From the NCBI RefSeq assembly GCF_900143085.1, contig NZ_FRCZ01000003.1, positions 310,001 through 374,000 on the forward strand: a DNA stretch of 64,000 nucleotides. The letters run 5' to 3'. This DNA is from Gracilibacillus kekensis. Lineage in GTDB: Bacteria > Bacillota > Bacilli > Bacillales > Amphibacillaceae. Below the pieces are notes generated by a model. The model worked only from the letters and a program-made list of their open reading frames with translations. It made no database searches and had not been told where the DNA came from. Below are positions 43,977-52,731 of this stretch, piece after piece. The position numbers and the translations under genes are program-made. Positions within the stretch are counted from its first letter, which is position 1. Each line of letters starts with the position of its first letter.

Positions 43977-44156
43977 ATGAGTATGAAAAGAATTATTGTT
44001 ATGGAAAGCATCTATGCTTTAGTAGTAGGCTTCATCTTGGGTTTTATATTTGATAACATATTATTAGGTCTAGCAATAGGAATCGGGATTGGGGGAATTA
44101 TGGTATTTATTTTAGCAACAATCAATAGAAGAAACCTAAACAAAAATAAGAATTAA
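43977..44156 (+). CDS. Small two-helix membrane protein, unknown
   Basis: A 59-residue protein: a first helix (SIYALVVGFILGFIF), a glycine-rich second helix (GLAIGIGIGGIMVFILATI) and a basic tail NRRNLNKNKN. A strong GGGAGGAGA site lies 8 bases before ATG 43977. No family recognised. It lies just before sspH and might be co-expressed in the forespore (guess). Confidence 0.7.
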   Translation: MSMKRIIVMESIYALVVGFILGFIFDNILLGLAIGIGIGGIMVFILATINRRNLNKNKN

Positions 44157-44222
44157 ATACATAATTAACGATAAATAGTTAAGACTATCCTTCATAAATT
44201 CTATATTATAGGAGGATATGTT

Positions 44223-44399
44223 ATGAATGCACAACGAGCACAAGAAATTATGGAGTCCGCCGATATGCGAAGGGTAACATATAATGGAGATAATGTTTAT
44301 ATAGAACATGTAGACCAAGGGACAGGTCATGCAACCGTGCATCCTATTGATAGTCCAGAACAAAAATATATGGTGTCTGTTGATCAACTATCAGAATAA
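44223..44399 (+). CDS. sspH: Small acid-soluble spore protein H
   Basis: A 58-residue H-type SASP. MNAQRAQEIMESADMRRVTY then NGDNVYIEHVDQGTGHATVH matches SspH (B. subtilis MNIQRAKEIVESPDM). It is packed into the spore core during sporulation; its job is unclear and minor. GGAGGATATGTT precedes the ATG. A weak sigma-G-like pair (GATAA about 17 bases before CATAAAT, 44169-44200) lies upstream. It is closed by a strong terminator. Confidence 0.92.
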   Translation: MNAQRAQEIMESADMRRVTYNGDNVYIEHVDQGTGHATVHPIDSPEQKYMVSVDQLSE

Positions 44400-44406
44400 A
44401 GAAAAG

Positions 44407-44438
44407 AAAGCACTTGGATTACTTTCCAAGTGCTTTTG
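44407..44438 (+). terminator. Terminator after sspH
   Basis: A perfect 11-bp stem AAAGCACTTGG (44407-44417) with CCAAGTGCTTT (44426-44436), then T. The A run upstream makes it possibly bidirectional. Confidence 0.85.
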
Positions 44439-44470
44439 TACTGAGTAAAGAAAGCATATAAGCATTATCA

Positions 44471-44720
44471 TGTCTAGCTCTGAACCCCAGAAACTAGGCG
44501 ACTTTACGAATCGCCCTACGATAAGTCATCATCGGTTCGTAAACTCACCGTGATTCCTTTATCTCAGTTGATTCGCTCTAGTCGCTACGTTTCTAAACGG
44601 ACGCTCTGCGCTTTTCTTAATCGAGCTTCCAGAAGCTAGTTGTATTCATGAAACGAGTGATGAAAGTCCTTATCGTATCAGTTGATTCACCAAAGTAGCT
44701 ACCGAAGAGTCGCTATAATA
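44471..44720. repeat. Structured interspersed repeat (MITE-like)
   Basis: A GC-richer block within A+T-rich DNA. It starts GTCTAGCTCTGAACCCC and has AACGGACGCTCTGCGCTTTT, then CTTAATCGAGCTTCCAGAAG and CTAGTTG at about 44643. The start CTAGCTCTG and end CAGAAGCTAG are inverted repeats. TCAGTTGATTC occurs twice (about 44566 and 44679). The style recalls CTAGCTTC...GCGCTTTTCTT repeats I know from other Bacillaceae. No frame. Confidence 0.6.
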
Positions 44721-44835
44721 TTTATAATTTTTTTTACAAAATTTGCAGGAATTCAACGATTCATAACGAATATAAATAAGGTATGTAAAACTATTTTTTT
44801 ATGCAATGGTTTATTTTCTACTCGGGGGATTCATA

Positions 44836-46383
44836 ATGCAATCAATTGAACCATATACACTTTATATTACCACGATGGGTTTCTTAATATTATTTTTCTC
44901 CATCGTCTTGTTAAAAAGACCGGTAAATTTCAGCAGAGTTTTACTTTCGATAAGTTTAATTCTTGCCAGTTTATTTATGATCTTAACGGCTCTGGAATTG
45001 TACGTTCAAGATTTTAATGCAATGGTATGGCTTAGAAATTTCCAACAAATTGCATTGTTTTTATGTCCGGTGTTTCTTTTTGGATTTGCGAGAGAACTAG
45101 CGGATACAAATCCACAAAAAAACATACGATATATGACATATTTAAGTATTCCTGCAATAATAGGAATTGTCTTAATATTTACTAATTCATCTCACCAATG
45201 GATGAGGTCAGAGGTATCTGTTCAGACAATTCATGGTTTAACTGAGATTATCACAACGTCTACATCAATGGGAATGTTTTTTGTGTCCTATATAATATTT
45301 TTAACTTTACTACCTGTTTTCACTTTGTTAAGGAATATGCATGATTTACCAACACACCTCAGATTAAGTCATGTCCTGTCATCTACTGCCATTCTACTCC
45401 CATTGCTTTCCGTATTAATTTTGCCTTATATGTCGTTCGATATACCAGGTCAGGTGGCATTATCTTTTTCACTCATGAGTTTTATGCTGATTTTTATCTT
45501 TAAGCGTTATGATTTTAATGCGATATGGCCAGTTTCTCGCAGTAAAATATTGGAGTCTTTAGTTGAAGGTATTTTATTATTCGATACACAATTTAATTTA
45601 TTAGAAATTAATAAAGCGGGATTTGAAATCATTCAAAAGTGGATACCTACTAAAGATGAACATTCGCTTATTGGTCAGAAAGCTGAAAATTTATTTAACA
45701 CTGAAAAAATCAAAAAAAGTTTGTATGCTAAAAAAACATCGTCATTTGAATGGAAAGTAAAGGTGGGGGATTCTACTTGTTTTTTACATGTTAATATTGT
45801 ACCAATTGGATACTATGGACAAGAGCTGATGTTAATTGTGTTTACTGACATTACGGAAAAAAAGCTAATAGAGAATCGTTTATATACGTTAGCACATTAT
45901 GATACTTTAACAGACATCTGTAATCGACATTCATTTATTGAGAAATTCAACCGAAAGATAAATAAAGATCATTTTCCTATTTCGTTGTTATTACTGGATA
46001 TTGACCATTTTAAACAATTTAATGATCAGTATGGTCATTTAATTGGTGATAAAGTTTTAAAGCAATTTGCAAAAGTACTAACTGAGTTTTTTGCAACGAA
46101 AGAGTATCATGTGGTCGTAGGGAGAATTGGTGGAGAAGAGTTTGCCGTTTTATTAGAAATGAAGGCAGATGCAGCAACTAATTTAGCAAATCAATTCCAA
46201 AAAAAATTATCAGAATATTCGATCAACGTAAATGGTTATGAATATGAAAATATTACTGTTAGTATAGGCGTTGCTACCACCTATCAACAAACAAGTTTTG
46301 AAACTGTATACAAAGAGGCTGATGATGGACTCTACCAAGCCAAACGAGCAGGAAGGGACCGTGTGGAGATGATTAATACATAG
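44836..46383 (+). CDS. Membrane diguanylate cyclase (7TM-PAS-GGDEF)
   Basis: A 515-residue sensor enzyme. Residues 1-225 hold about seven helices like the N-terminal 7TM sensor of some histidine kinases (LELYVQDFNAMVWLRNFQQI). A PAS domain follows (~235-340: ILESLVEGILLFDTQFNLLE, ending LIVFTDITEKKLIENRL), then GGDEF (~350-515): AHYDTLTDICNRHSF, LLLLDIDHFKQFNDQYGH, and the active site GRIGGEEFAVLL, which is intact and predicts c-di-GMP synthesis. No RxxD inhibitory site is obvious. ATG 44836 follows CGGGGGATTCATA. It is monocistronic. Confidence 0.88.
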   Translation: MQSIEPYTLYITTMGFLILFFSIVLLKRPVNFSRVLLSISLILASLFMILTALELYVQDFNAMVWLRNFQQIALFLCPVFLFGFARELADTNPQKNIRYMTYLSIPAIIGIVLIFTNSSHQWMRSEVSVQTIHGLTEIITTSTSMGMFFVSYIIFLTLLPVFTLLRNMHDLPTHLRLSHVLSSTAILLPLLSVLILPYMSFDIPGQVALSFSLMSFMLIFIFKRYDFNAIWPVSRSKILESLVEGILLFDTQFNLLEINKAGFEIIQKWIPTKDEHSLIGQKAENLFNTEKIKKSLYAKKTSSFEWKVKVGDSTCFLHVNIVPIGYYGQELMLIVFTDITEKKLIENRLYTLAHYDTLTDICNRHSFIEKFNRKINKDHFPISLLLLDIDHFKQFNDQYGHLIGDKVLKQFAKVLTEFFATKEYHVVVGRIGGEEFAVLLEMKADAATNLANQFQKKLSEYSINVNGYEYENITVSIGVATTYQQTSFETVYKEADDGLYQAKRAGRDRVEMINT

Positions 46384-46563
46384 AAGTAGAGGAGGTTATT
46401 CGCACTACTGTATAACCGTATAACTGGTTCTAAAAATCATTCTCGAAAAACAGGTGGAAATTATTACAAAATATTTAGCAAGAATACAAATTTCTACTTT
46501 TTTATCAGGATAAAGTCGTTTTATGCGGTTTCCCGGGTAATAATTAGAAGTATTTCCTAAATG

Positions 46564-46606
46564 AAAAAAGCAACTGAAATGTAGTTGGAAGTGACATTTC
46601 AGTTGC
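46564..46606 (-). terminator. Terminator of comER
   Basis: A perfect 12-bp stem GCAACTGAAATG (46570-46581) with CATTTCAGTTGC (46595-46606); on the minus strand it is followed by a run of T (46564-46569). It lies 13 bases past the comER stop. Confidence 0.88.
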
Positions 46607-46619
46607 ATAGTGTTAAGAA

Positions 46620-47441
46620 TTAGCTTTTCATTTTATTCGCTATCATCTCTTTGTCTTCTTTAAATTTATGATGCGTTTGTTGTATTAACTTTTCAAACAG
46701 TCCATTAAGATTTTTGTCCATTGAAGCAATACCTACTCCTGTAATCCCACCTTTTACACAAACCTTATCAATTAGTTCAGGTAACGTAAAATGATTTTCT
46801 GCTAATAATTTTCCGAAACCAATAAACATTTTTTCCATTAATAATGTTGCTTGTTCTGCAGTAATCTCTGTATGTTTTACAGCATCCTGAATGTAGTTCT
46901 CTGCTAAAAACGAAAAAAAGGCAGGACCACATGAGACGATGTCAGACGCTATCCGCATAACATTTTCCTCGATCTCGATTGGCTCTGAAAAATTTTGGCA
47001 CTTCTTGATAAATAGCTCCTTTCGATAAGGATCTATTGTCGAACCAAAGGATAAAAGACTCACTCCTGCTAAAGCGTAATTGGTTATACTTGGTACCATT
47101 CTCGCTACTTGACATGATACTAACGATTCAATCTCACTGATGGATAATGGGCTTGTAATGGATACAACTAATTGCTTTTCCGTTAATATGGATTCGATCT
47201 CTCTTAAACAATCGACCATGTCACCAGGTTTTACACATAAGAATACAGTGTCAACTTTATTTACTAATTCAAATATATTTTCTTTTACATGAATGTTTGG
47301 ATATTTATTTTGAATTGCATATGCTTTTGCCGCAGTTCGATTGTGGATATAAAGGTCTTCTTGGCTTAGCAGATTGGAATTTAAAAATGCTGTAATTAAG
47401 ACTTCCCCCATATTTCCCGTTCCAATAATTCCCCATTTCAT
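46620..47441 (-). CDS. comER: Late competence protein ComER
   Basis: A 273-residue protein related to pyrroline-5-carboxylate reductase. The dinucleotide fold is WGIIGTGNMGEVLITAFL, followed by VDTVFLCVKPGDMVDCL and LVVSITSPLSISEIE; the C-terminal part ends in a dimerisation region with VKGGITGVGIASMD, the P5CR signature in a modified form. In B. subtilis it is transcribed away from comEA and is not needed for DNA uptake. Here too it is divergent from comEA with a 76-base gap. In B. subtilis the next gene on the other side is yqeM, which is not the case here. Confidence 0.92.
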   Translation of the reverse strand: MKWGIIGTGNMGEVLITAFLNSNLLSQEDLYIHNRTAAKAYAIQNKYPNIHVKENIFELVNKVDTVFLCVKPGDMVDCLREIESILTEKQLVVSITSPLSISEIESLVSCQVARMVPSITNYALAGVSLLSFGSTIDPYRKELFIKKCQNFSEPIEIEENVMRIASDIVSCGPAFFSFLAENYIQDAVKHTEITAEQATLLMEKMFIGFGKLLAENHFTLPELIDKVCVKGGITGVGIASMDKNLNGLFEKLIQQTHHKFKEDKEMIANKMKS

Positions 47442-47517
47442 TTTGTCTCGCCTCCCTAGTTGGTTTTAAAACATTCTATGAACAACTCTACTATCCTATG
47501 ATAAAGGAATGATATTC

Positions 47518-48108
47518 ATGACATGGTTAATTAAAAATTGGTATATACTTTTGTTGGCAATTATATTAATAATTTGGCTTTTAGTGGAACCTGCGGAAGA
47601 TAACGTTGTACCTTCATTAGAAGAGACAAGTATTGAGGACTTTCAGAAGGATGAAAATGAAGAGGTGACAGCGGTAGAAGAGGTCACAAATATGGTGGAT
47701 ATAAAGGGAGCGGTAAAAATGCCTGGGGTGTACGTAGTAAGTGAATCAGATCGTGTAAAAGATGCAATTGAAAAGGCGGGAGGTTTTTTGAAAAATGCTG
47801 AAGTCCAAAGTCTTAATTTGGCGGAACGTACTTATGATGAAATGGTAATATATGTTCCAACAGTCGGTGAGACTGACGTTAATTCGGGAATTATCAGTTC
47901 AACTGCGGGGGACGACAAGATAAAAATAAACATTGCTACTGCCGAGGAAATACAAACCATACCAGGGATAGGTGAAGTAAAAGCTGCTGAAATAGTTAAA
48001 TATCGTGAAACCTACGGAAGCTTCGAAAAAATTACGGACTTAACTAACGTATCAGGAATAGGTAAAAAGACAGTAGAAAAAATGGAAGACTATGTAAGAG
48101 TACCATAG
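47518..48108 (+). CDS. comEA: Competence DNA receptor ComEA
   Basis: A 196-residue membrane-bound double-strand DNA receptor. N-terminal helix NWYILLLAIILIIWLLV, an acidic linker, an SLBB domain (VDIKGAVKMPGVYVVSESDR, then VKDAIEKAGGF), and two helix-hairpin-helix motifs at the end (KINIATAEEIQTIPGIGEVK, then ITDLTNVSGIGKKTVEKMED). I chose ATG 47518 since AAAGGA (47503-47508) lies 9 bases upstream; ATG 47509 is too close to it. I see no clear pair of ComK boxes in the short upstream gap. Confidence 0.93.
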   Translation: MTWLIKNWYILLLAIILIIWLLVEPAEDNVVPSLEETSIEDFQKDENEEVTAVEEVTNMVDIKGAVKMPGVYVVSESDRVKDAIEKAGGFLKNAEVQSLNLAERTYDEMVIYVPTVGETDVNSGIISSTAGDDKIKINIATAEEIQTIPGIGEVKAAEIVKYRETYGSFEKITDLTNVSGIGKKTVEKMEDYVRVP

Positions 48109-48234
48109 AAATAAAGCAATGTAATCATATATAACTCCTCAAATCACGTTTCGAGCTTTAACAAAGAATCAAAAAGAAGGACAACCTGTTGTTAACTTTT
48201 GGTAAGCTTATCCCGCAATTTTGGTCTCACTTTA

Positions 48235-48263
48235 TTGACGCTTCCTTAGTCAATCGGTACAAT
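48235..48263 (+). promoter_or_regulatory. Sigma-A promoter before comEB
   Basis: TTGACG (48235-48240), 17 bases, TACAAT (48258-48263). It suggests comEB-comEC can be transcribed independently of comEA, with which it is separated by 191 bases. Confidence 0.7.
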
Positions 48264-48299
48264 TTATATATCGATTGAAGGAGAAAGGGTTGATATCAG

Positions 48300-48752
48300 A
48301 TGGAAAGAATATCATGGCACCAATATTTTATGGCCCAAAGTCACTTATTAGCACTACGAAGCACATGTCAGCGATTAATGGTAGGAGCAACGATTGTAAG
48401 AGATAAACGAATTATTGCAGGTGGTTACAATGGAAGTGTGTCTGGAAGTGTTCACTGTATCGATGAAGGCTGCTATGTGATCGACGGACATTGTGTACGA
48501 ACCATTCATGCAGAAATGAATGCCTTATTACAATGTGCCAAGTTTGGCGCTTCTACTGAAAATGCCGAAATATATGTAACACATTTTCCTTGTTTAAATT
48601 GTTGTAAAGCGATTATTCAAAGTGGCATAAAAACGGTTTATTATGCGGAAGATTATAAAAACCATCCATATGCCATTGAACTTTTTAAAGAAGCAAATGT
48701 TTATGTAGAGAAAGTAGAATTAGATCAACATTACATAAGCTTAAAACCTTAA
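48300..48752 (+). CDS. comEB: ComE operon protein 2, dCMP-deaminase family
   Basis: A 150-residue zinc-dependent deoxycytidylate deaminase-like enzyme; it would convert dCMP to dUMP and is dispensable for transformation in B. subtilis. RISWHQYFMAQSHLLALRST matches ComEB. Zinc and catalytic residues are in TIHAEMNALLQ and HFPCLNCCKAI; extra cysteines (HCIDEGCYVIDGHC) form the second zinc site. It is shorter than B. subtilis ComEB (189). GAAGGAGAAAGGGTTG precedes the ATG. Confidence 0.93.
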   Translation: MERISWHQYFMAQSHLLALRSTCQRLMVGATIVRDKRIIAGGYNGSVSGSVHCIDEGCYVIDGHCVRTIHAEMNALLQCAKFGASTENAEIYVTHFPCLNCCKAIIQSGIKTVYYAEDYKNHPYAIELFKEANVYVEKVELDQHYISLKP

Positions 48753-48777
48753 ACTTAGACGAGGGGGGGATTTGTTT

Positions 48778-51057
48778 TTGTATCAACAACTGCATTGGTT
48801 TGTAATCATGTATACGTTGGCATTTATCGTCAAAGATATGGATAAATCAGTAATAGCTGTAATGTTGTTTATTTTAGTGATTTACTTCTGTCTGTTTCGA
48901 CGATTAAACAAAAAATTTATCCTCACTCTTTTGCTTTTTGGTTTTTTATCCTATCATTATATCCCCTCATTGCCATCTGTAAGCGATATCAGTAACGAAA
49001 CGGAAATCACTGGTGAGATTATCTCCTATGTTGAGCAAACCGATAGTTTTCTTCGTTTTAAGATGGCAGCTCATACTGGTGAACGTATTGAAGTATATTA
49101 TTTTATTAAACAATTCCAAGAAAAAATTTCGACTTTTCAAACAGGTGCTATGTGTGAATTAAGTGGGGAATTTCAAGAGATCCCTATATCTAGAAATCCA
49201 GGTCAATTTAATTATAGGCATTATTTGGCCACTCAAAATATTCAATCACAATTCATTATACAATCTATGTCGCAAAGTAATTGTGAAGGACAAGCTCCGC
49301 TGCAAAAAATATTTCAATTACGGAACAATTTTTTAGAAAAAATCAACAGTCAAGTGAGTGGTGTGACCTATCAATGGCTTTCTGCTCTATTATTTGGAGA
49401 TAGAGATCAATTAACAGATGATACCATAGAACTCTTTCAAACATGGAATTTATCCCATTTACTCGCAATATCAGGGTTACATGTGGGTTTGCTGCTCGGT
49501 ATTGTTTATTTTGTGTTATTGTTTGTATTTCGCATTACCATCGAAAAAGCACAGCTTATATTATTACTGTTATTGCCTTTCTATCCATTTATCGCTGGTG
49601 CAGCACCGTCAGTATGGAGGGCTAGCCTCTTAGCGATTGTTGTGATTGTTATGACGAAAATCCCTATACGGATAGCTGGTACAGATATTTTGAGTATTGT
49701 ATTTTTGACGATGATATGGGTTGAACCGTATGTTGTTTATTCATTAGCCTTTCAATTTAGTTTCGTAGTAACATATGCCATCTTATTGTCAAGAAAGTTA
49801 TTAAATCAATCTGTTTTGGGTTATGCATGGATCTTGTTACGAATTTCACTGATCAGTATGCTTGTAATACTACCACTGCAATTGCATCATTTTTATGAAT
49901 TTCAACCACTGTCAATTCTAATTAACCTCCTCATTATTCCGTACTTTACCTTGTTTGTAATGCCGATATTATTACTAATTCTAGTCAGTAGTTTTATACC
50001 CACTATTGTGACTGTATTAGATCAACTATTTAGTTCGGTTCATACCTTGGCTCTTGATTTGTTAAACGTAATTGATGGCATAATGCCATCAGCATGGGTG
50101 ATCGGTTCATTTCCTTCCACATATTTTCTACCGTATTATGTATTATTATATCTTTGCTTTTATTTTTGGGATAAGAACCAATTAAAAAAAGCTTTATTAG
50201 CTGGATCCTGTATTATAGTACTACTTATTTTAATTAGCTTAAAGCCTTATTTGGATCGTTATGGCTATATTACCGTTTTGGATATCGGACAAGGAGATGC
50301 TATTGTGATTGAATTACCTTATCGAAAAGCTGTTTATATGATTGATGCCGGAGGTACGCTAAACAGTGATTTTTCCAATGCTTCTAAAGGAACTTTTGAT
50401 TTAGTGATTGATCCATTTTTCAAATCAAAAGGAATTAGTAAAATCCATGCTCTTATATTGTCTCACGCAGATCTCGATCATATCGGAAGTGTACCTTTTA
50501 TATTAGAAGAGTATCAGGTAGATCAAATCATCACTAGTCCATTTTTTGAAAAAAATATTGTAGTGGATTATATGAAAACGAATCCGTCATTTCAACATGT
50601 TACGGTAAAAGGAGAAGAAAAGTTAGTCCTTGAGCATCAACCATTTCAATTATATTATCCATGGCGTGATCAAGTTGATAAAAATGAAAATTCACTTGTT
50701 TTCAGCAGCACATTTGGCTCTCAAACATGGCTTTTTACAGGAGATATCGGGGAGTCTAGTGAGTATGAGATTATCAATCAATATCCGAATTTAGATGCAG
50801 ACATTTTAAAAGTCGCTCACCATGGTAGTAATTCATCAACATCTGATTCTTTTTTAGAAGCAGTAAAACCTGACTATGCTGTCATTTCAGTTGGGCAAAA
50901 TAATCGTTATCACCATCCACATGAAGAGGTAGTAGAACGCTTAAATAATAAAGGAATAATGATTTTAAGAACAGACCACAGTGGTGCAATTATCTATAAA
51001 TTCTCAGAGGAAAGTGGAACCATTTTCCCTTACTTGCCATATGATAAAGTACCATGA
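48778..51057 (+). CDS. comEC: DNA uptake channel ComEC/Rec2
   Basis: A 759-residue membrane protein forming the single-strand DNA channel. Order: N-terminal helices and an OB-like DUF4131 region (ISNETEITGEIISYVEQTDS), the competence domain with about seven helices (LSHLLAISGLHVGLLLGIVY), and a metallo-beta-lactamase-like domain (VLDIGQGDAIVIELP, SHADLDHIGS, AHHGSNSS). I chose TTG 48778, 8 bases after GAGGGGGG; TTG 48772 is too close. It ends the comE operon. Confidence 0.93.
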   Translation: MYQQLHWFVIMYTLAFIVKDMDKSVIAVMLFILVIYFCLFRRLNKKFILTLLLFGFLSYHYIPSLPSVSDISNETEITGEIISYVEQTDSFLRFKMAAHTGERIEVYYFIKQFQEKISTFQTGAMCELSGEFQEIPISRNPGQFNYRHYLATQNIQSQFIIQSMSQSNCEGQAPLQKIFQLRNNFLEKINSQVSGVTYQWLSALLFGDRDQLTDDTIELFQTWNLSHLLAISGLHVGLLLGIVYFVLLFVFRITIEKAQLILLLLLPFYPFIAGAAPSVWRASLLAIVVIVMTKIPIRIAGTDILSIVFLTMIWVEPYVVYSLAFQFSFVVTYAILLSRKLLNQSVLGYAWILLRISLISMLVILPLQLHHFYEFQPLSILINLLIIPYFTLFVMPILLLILVSSFIPTIVTVLDQLFSSVHTLALDLLNVIDGIMPSAWVIGSFPSTYFLPYYVLLYLCFYFWDKNQLKKALLAGSCIIVLLILISLKPYLDRYGYITVLDIGQGDAIVIELPYRKAVYMIDAGGTLNSDFSNASKGTFDLVIDPFFKSKGISKIHALILSHADLDHIGSVPFILEEYQVDQIITSPFFEKNIVVDYMKTNPSFQHVTVKGEEKLVLEHQPFQLYYPWRDQVDKNENSLVFSSTFGSQTWLFTGDIGESSEYEIINQYPNLDADILKVAHHGSNSSTSDSFLEAVKPDYAVISVGQNNRYHHPHEEVVERLNNKGIMILRTDHSGAIIYKFSEESGTIFPYLPYDKVP

Positions 51058-51158
51058 ATAATCAGTTACGTCTCCAAATAAAAAAAGATAAAAAACGAGA
51101 CTAATGTTGTTAGCCTCGTTCTCATTTCTTAAATCTTTAGATAACAAAATTTCTGGTA

Positions 51159-51293
51159 TTACGAACCAATGGCATCGAAAATGACACCAATAAAGAAAAT
51201 AATCATGAAAAATAAAAATGAGAAAACAAATCCAAATCCAGCATCGAAAATGTCATGTCGTTTCGACTGAACATCCTTTTCAAATTCATTCAT
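51159..51293 (-). CDS. yqzM: Small membrane protein YqzM
   Basis: A 44-residue protein, MNEFEKDVQSKRHDIFDAGF then a single membrane helix ending FFIGVIFDAIGS. It matches B. subtilis YqzM, which also lies between comEC and holA on the opposite strand. AAGGAGGTTTTGACT precedes the ATG. Function unknown. A partly dyadic CGAGACTAATGTTGTTAGCC, then CTCGTT, at 51096-51121 lies between it and comEC and could terminate both. Confidence 0.9.
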   Translation of the reverse strand: MNEFEKDVQSKRHDIFDAGFGFVFSFLFFMIIFFIGVIFDAIGS

Positions 51294-51646
51294 AGTCAAA
51301 ACCTCCTTAGTCAAAGTTTTTCATCCATATCACAGGATTCCCTTACTTAGCAAGAGTTAACACCTATATATTTAGGATATCAGGTCAATCTATATATAAG
51401 ACAATATCGTAGCTTGGTTAGTTACCTAGGGCTAATGAAGTTGCGTTGATATAGATTGCAGAGGGGAGTATAAAGTTGCTCCTCTCTTTATTATGTAAAT
51501 AAAAATGGATACATTCTGACTACTTTTCAATAGTCCAATCTTATTATACAATAAAACATAATTAAATATTTTTCAACTGTTAAAAAGGATTGACACAAAT
51601 TATTTAAATTATGTTGGAAAAGATCTTTACATATGGAGTGGAGCAG
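51294..51646. other. Intergenic region with orphan terminator-like hairpin
   Basis: About 350 bases between yqzM and holA. AGAGGGGAG (51460-51468) pairs with CTCCTCTCT (51479-51487) and is followed by TTATT, a terminator without an annotated gene before it, so a small RNA is possible. TTGACA at 51590-51595 is near holA but lacks a good -10. Confidence 0.4.
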
Positions 51647-52684
51647 ATGAGTTATTTAAAAACAATTGAAGAGATGAAAAAAGGCAAGTTTGCACCTGTC
51701 TATTATTTTCACGGTTCGGAAAGATATATGATCGAAGCATTAAAACAATCGTTGATTTCAAATGGTATGGACCAGGACGAGCAAGATACGAATTTGTCGA
51801 TTTATGATCTAGAAGAAACTGCAATTCAAGAAGTTGTTCAAGATGCTGAAACTTTTCCTTTTTTAGGAGAACGTAAGATTATTTTTGCATCCAATGCAGA
51901 TTTTCTCAGAGCAAAGCCAGCTAAAACCGAAGTAGAGCATTTACCTGAAGTATTAGTTGATTATTTAGAAAATCCAGCGCCATATTCTATTTTAGTTATT
52001 GTAGCGCCATATGAAAAAGTGGATGAACGTAAAAAAATAGTGAAGCGTTTAAAAAAGACAGCAAAAACAGTTGCGTGTGAACCACTTAAAGAGTGGAATA
52101 TGCAGGAAGTTCTAGCAACGATTGCAAAGGAACACAGAGTGTCTATTTCTGAAGAGGTAATGACCTATTTTATAAACGAAATTGGTACAAACCTTATGAT
52201 TATTCATTCCGAAATGGAAAAATTGGCCTTATACGTCGGAGAAGGGAATACCATTCGGATAGAAGATGCAGAACTTCTTTTATCAAGCCAGGAGAATAGC
52301 TCTGCTTTAAAATTAATGGATGCTATCATGATAAACGATTTAGCAAAAGCAATTAATATTACGAAAGACTTAGAAAAGATGAACGAAGATCCCATTGCAC
52401 TAATTGCTCTAGTGGCATCTCAGTACCGTACATTGCTTCATGTGAAGTTATTGAAGCAAAAGGGATACACGCAGCAACAGATCGTGTCACAGTTAAAAAT
52501 TCACCCATACGTAGCCAAAATATCTATGACACGACAAGCGAAATTTCAAACGAAAGAACTAAAAGAAGCCATTGCTTTGTTAACAGAAACCGACGCTCAA
52601 ATAAAAACAGGTGCAATGGAAAAATCTTTAGCATTTGAGTTGCTGTTATATAAATTAATTCAAAAAAGGCAATCCGTATCCTAG
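51647..52684 (+). CDS. holA: DNA polymerase III delta subunit
   Basis: A 345-residue clamp-loader subunit that opens the beta clamp. It begins MSYLKTIEEMKKGKFAPVYY with FHGSERYMIEALKQSLI in place of a Walker box; EWNMQEVLATIAKEH and LSSQENSSALKLMDAIM are typical of the AAA+ lid and collar. Length equals B. subtilis HolA/YqeN (347). ATG 51647 follows GGAGTGGAGCAG; the upstream ATG 51611 lacks a site. Convergent with rpsT with a shared terminator. Confidence 0.93.
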   Translation: MSYLKTIEEMKKGKFAPVYYFHGSERYMIEALKQSLISNGMDQDEQDTNLSIYDLEETAIQEVVQDAETFPFLGERKIIFASNADFLRAKPAKTEVEHLPEVLVDYLENPAPYSILVIVAPYEKVDERKKIVKRLKKTAKTVACEPLKEWNMQEVLATIAKEHRVSISEEVMTYFINEIGTNLMIIHSEMEKLALYVGEGNTIRIEDAELLLSSQENSSALKLMDAIMINDLAKAINITKDLEKMNEDPIALIALVASQYRTLLHVKLLKQKGYTQQQIVSQLKIHPYVAKISMTRQAKFQTKELKEAIALLTETDAQIKTGAMEKSLAFELLLYKLIQKRQSVS

Positions 52685-52697
52685 CAGCACATTACAT

Positions 52698-52730
52698 AAA
52701 AAAACCACAACATTGAGTTGTGGTTTTTTT
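52698..52730. terminator. Bidirectional terminator holA/rpsT
   Basis: AAAAAACCACAAC (52699-52711) with GTTGTGGTTTTTT (52717-52729); A run on the left and T run on the right serve both strands. Confidence 0.92.
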
Positions 52731-52731
52731 A

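Noticed and set aside
2069-46563. Prophage or integrative element
   Set aside because: No integrase, recombinase, portal, terminase, conjugation gene, tRNA target or flanking direct repeats were found.
47442-47517. ComK boxes before comEA
   Set aside because: I looked for paired AAAA-N5-TTTT motifs; the A/T runs present do not have the right spacing.
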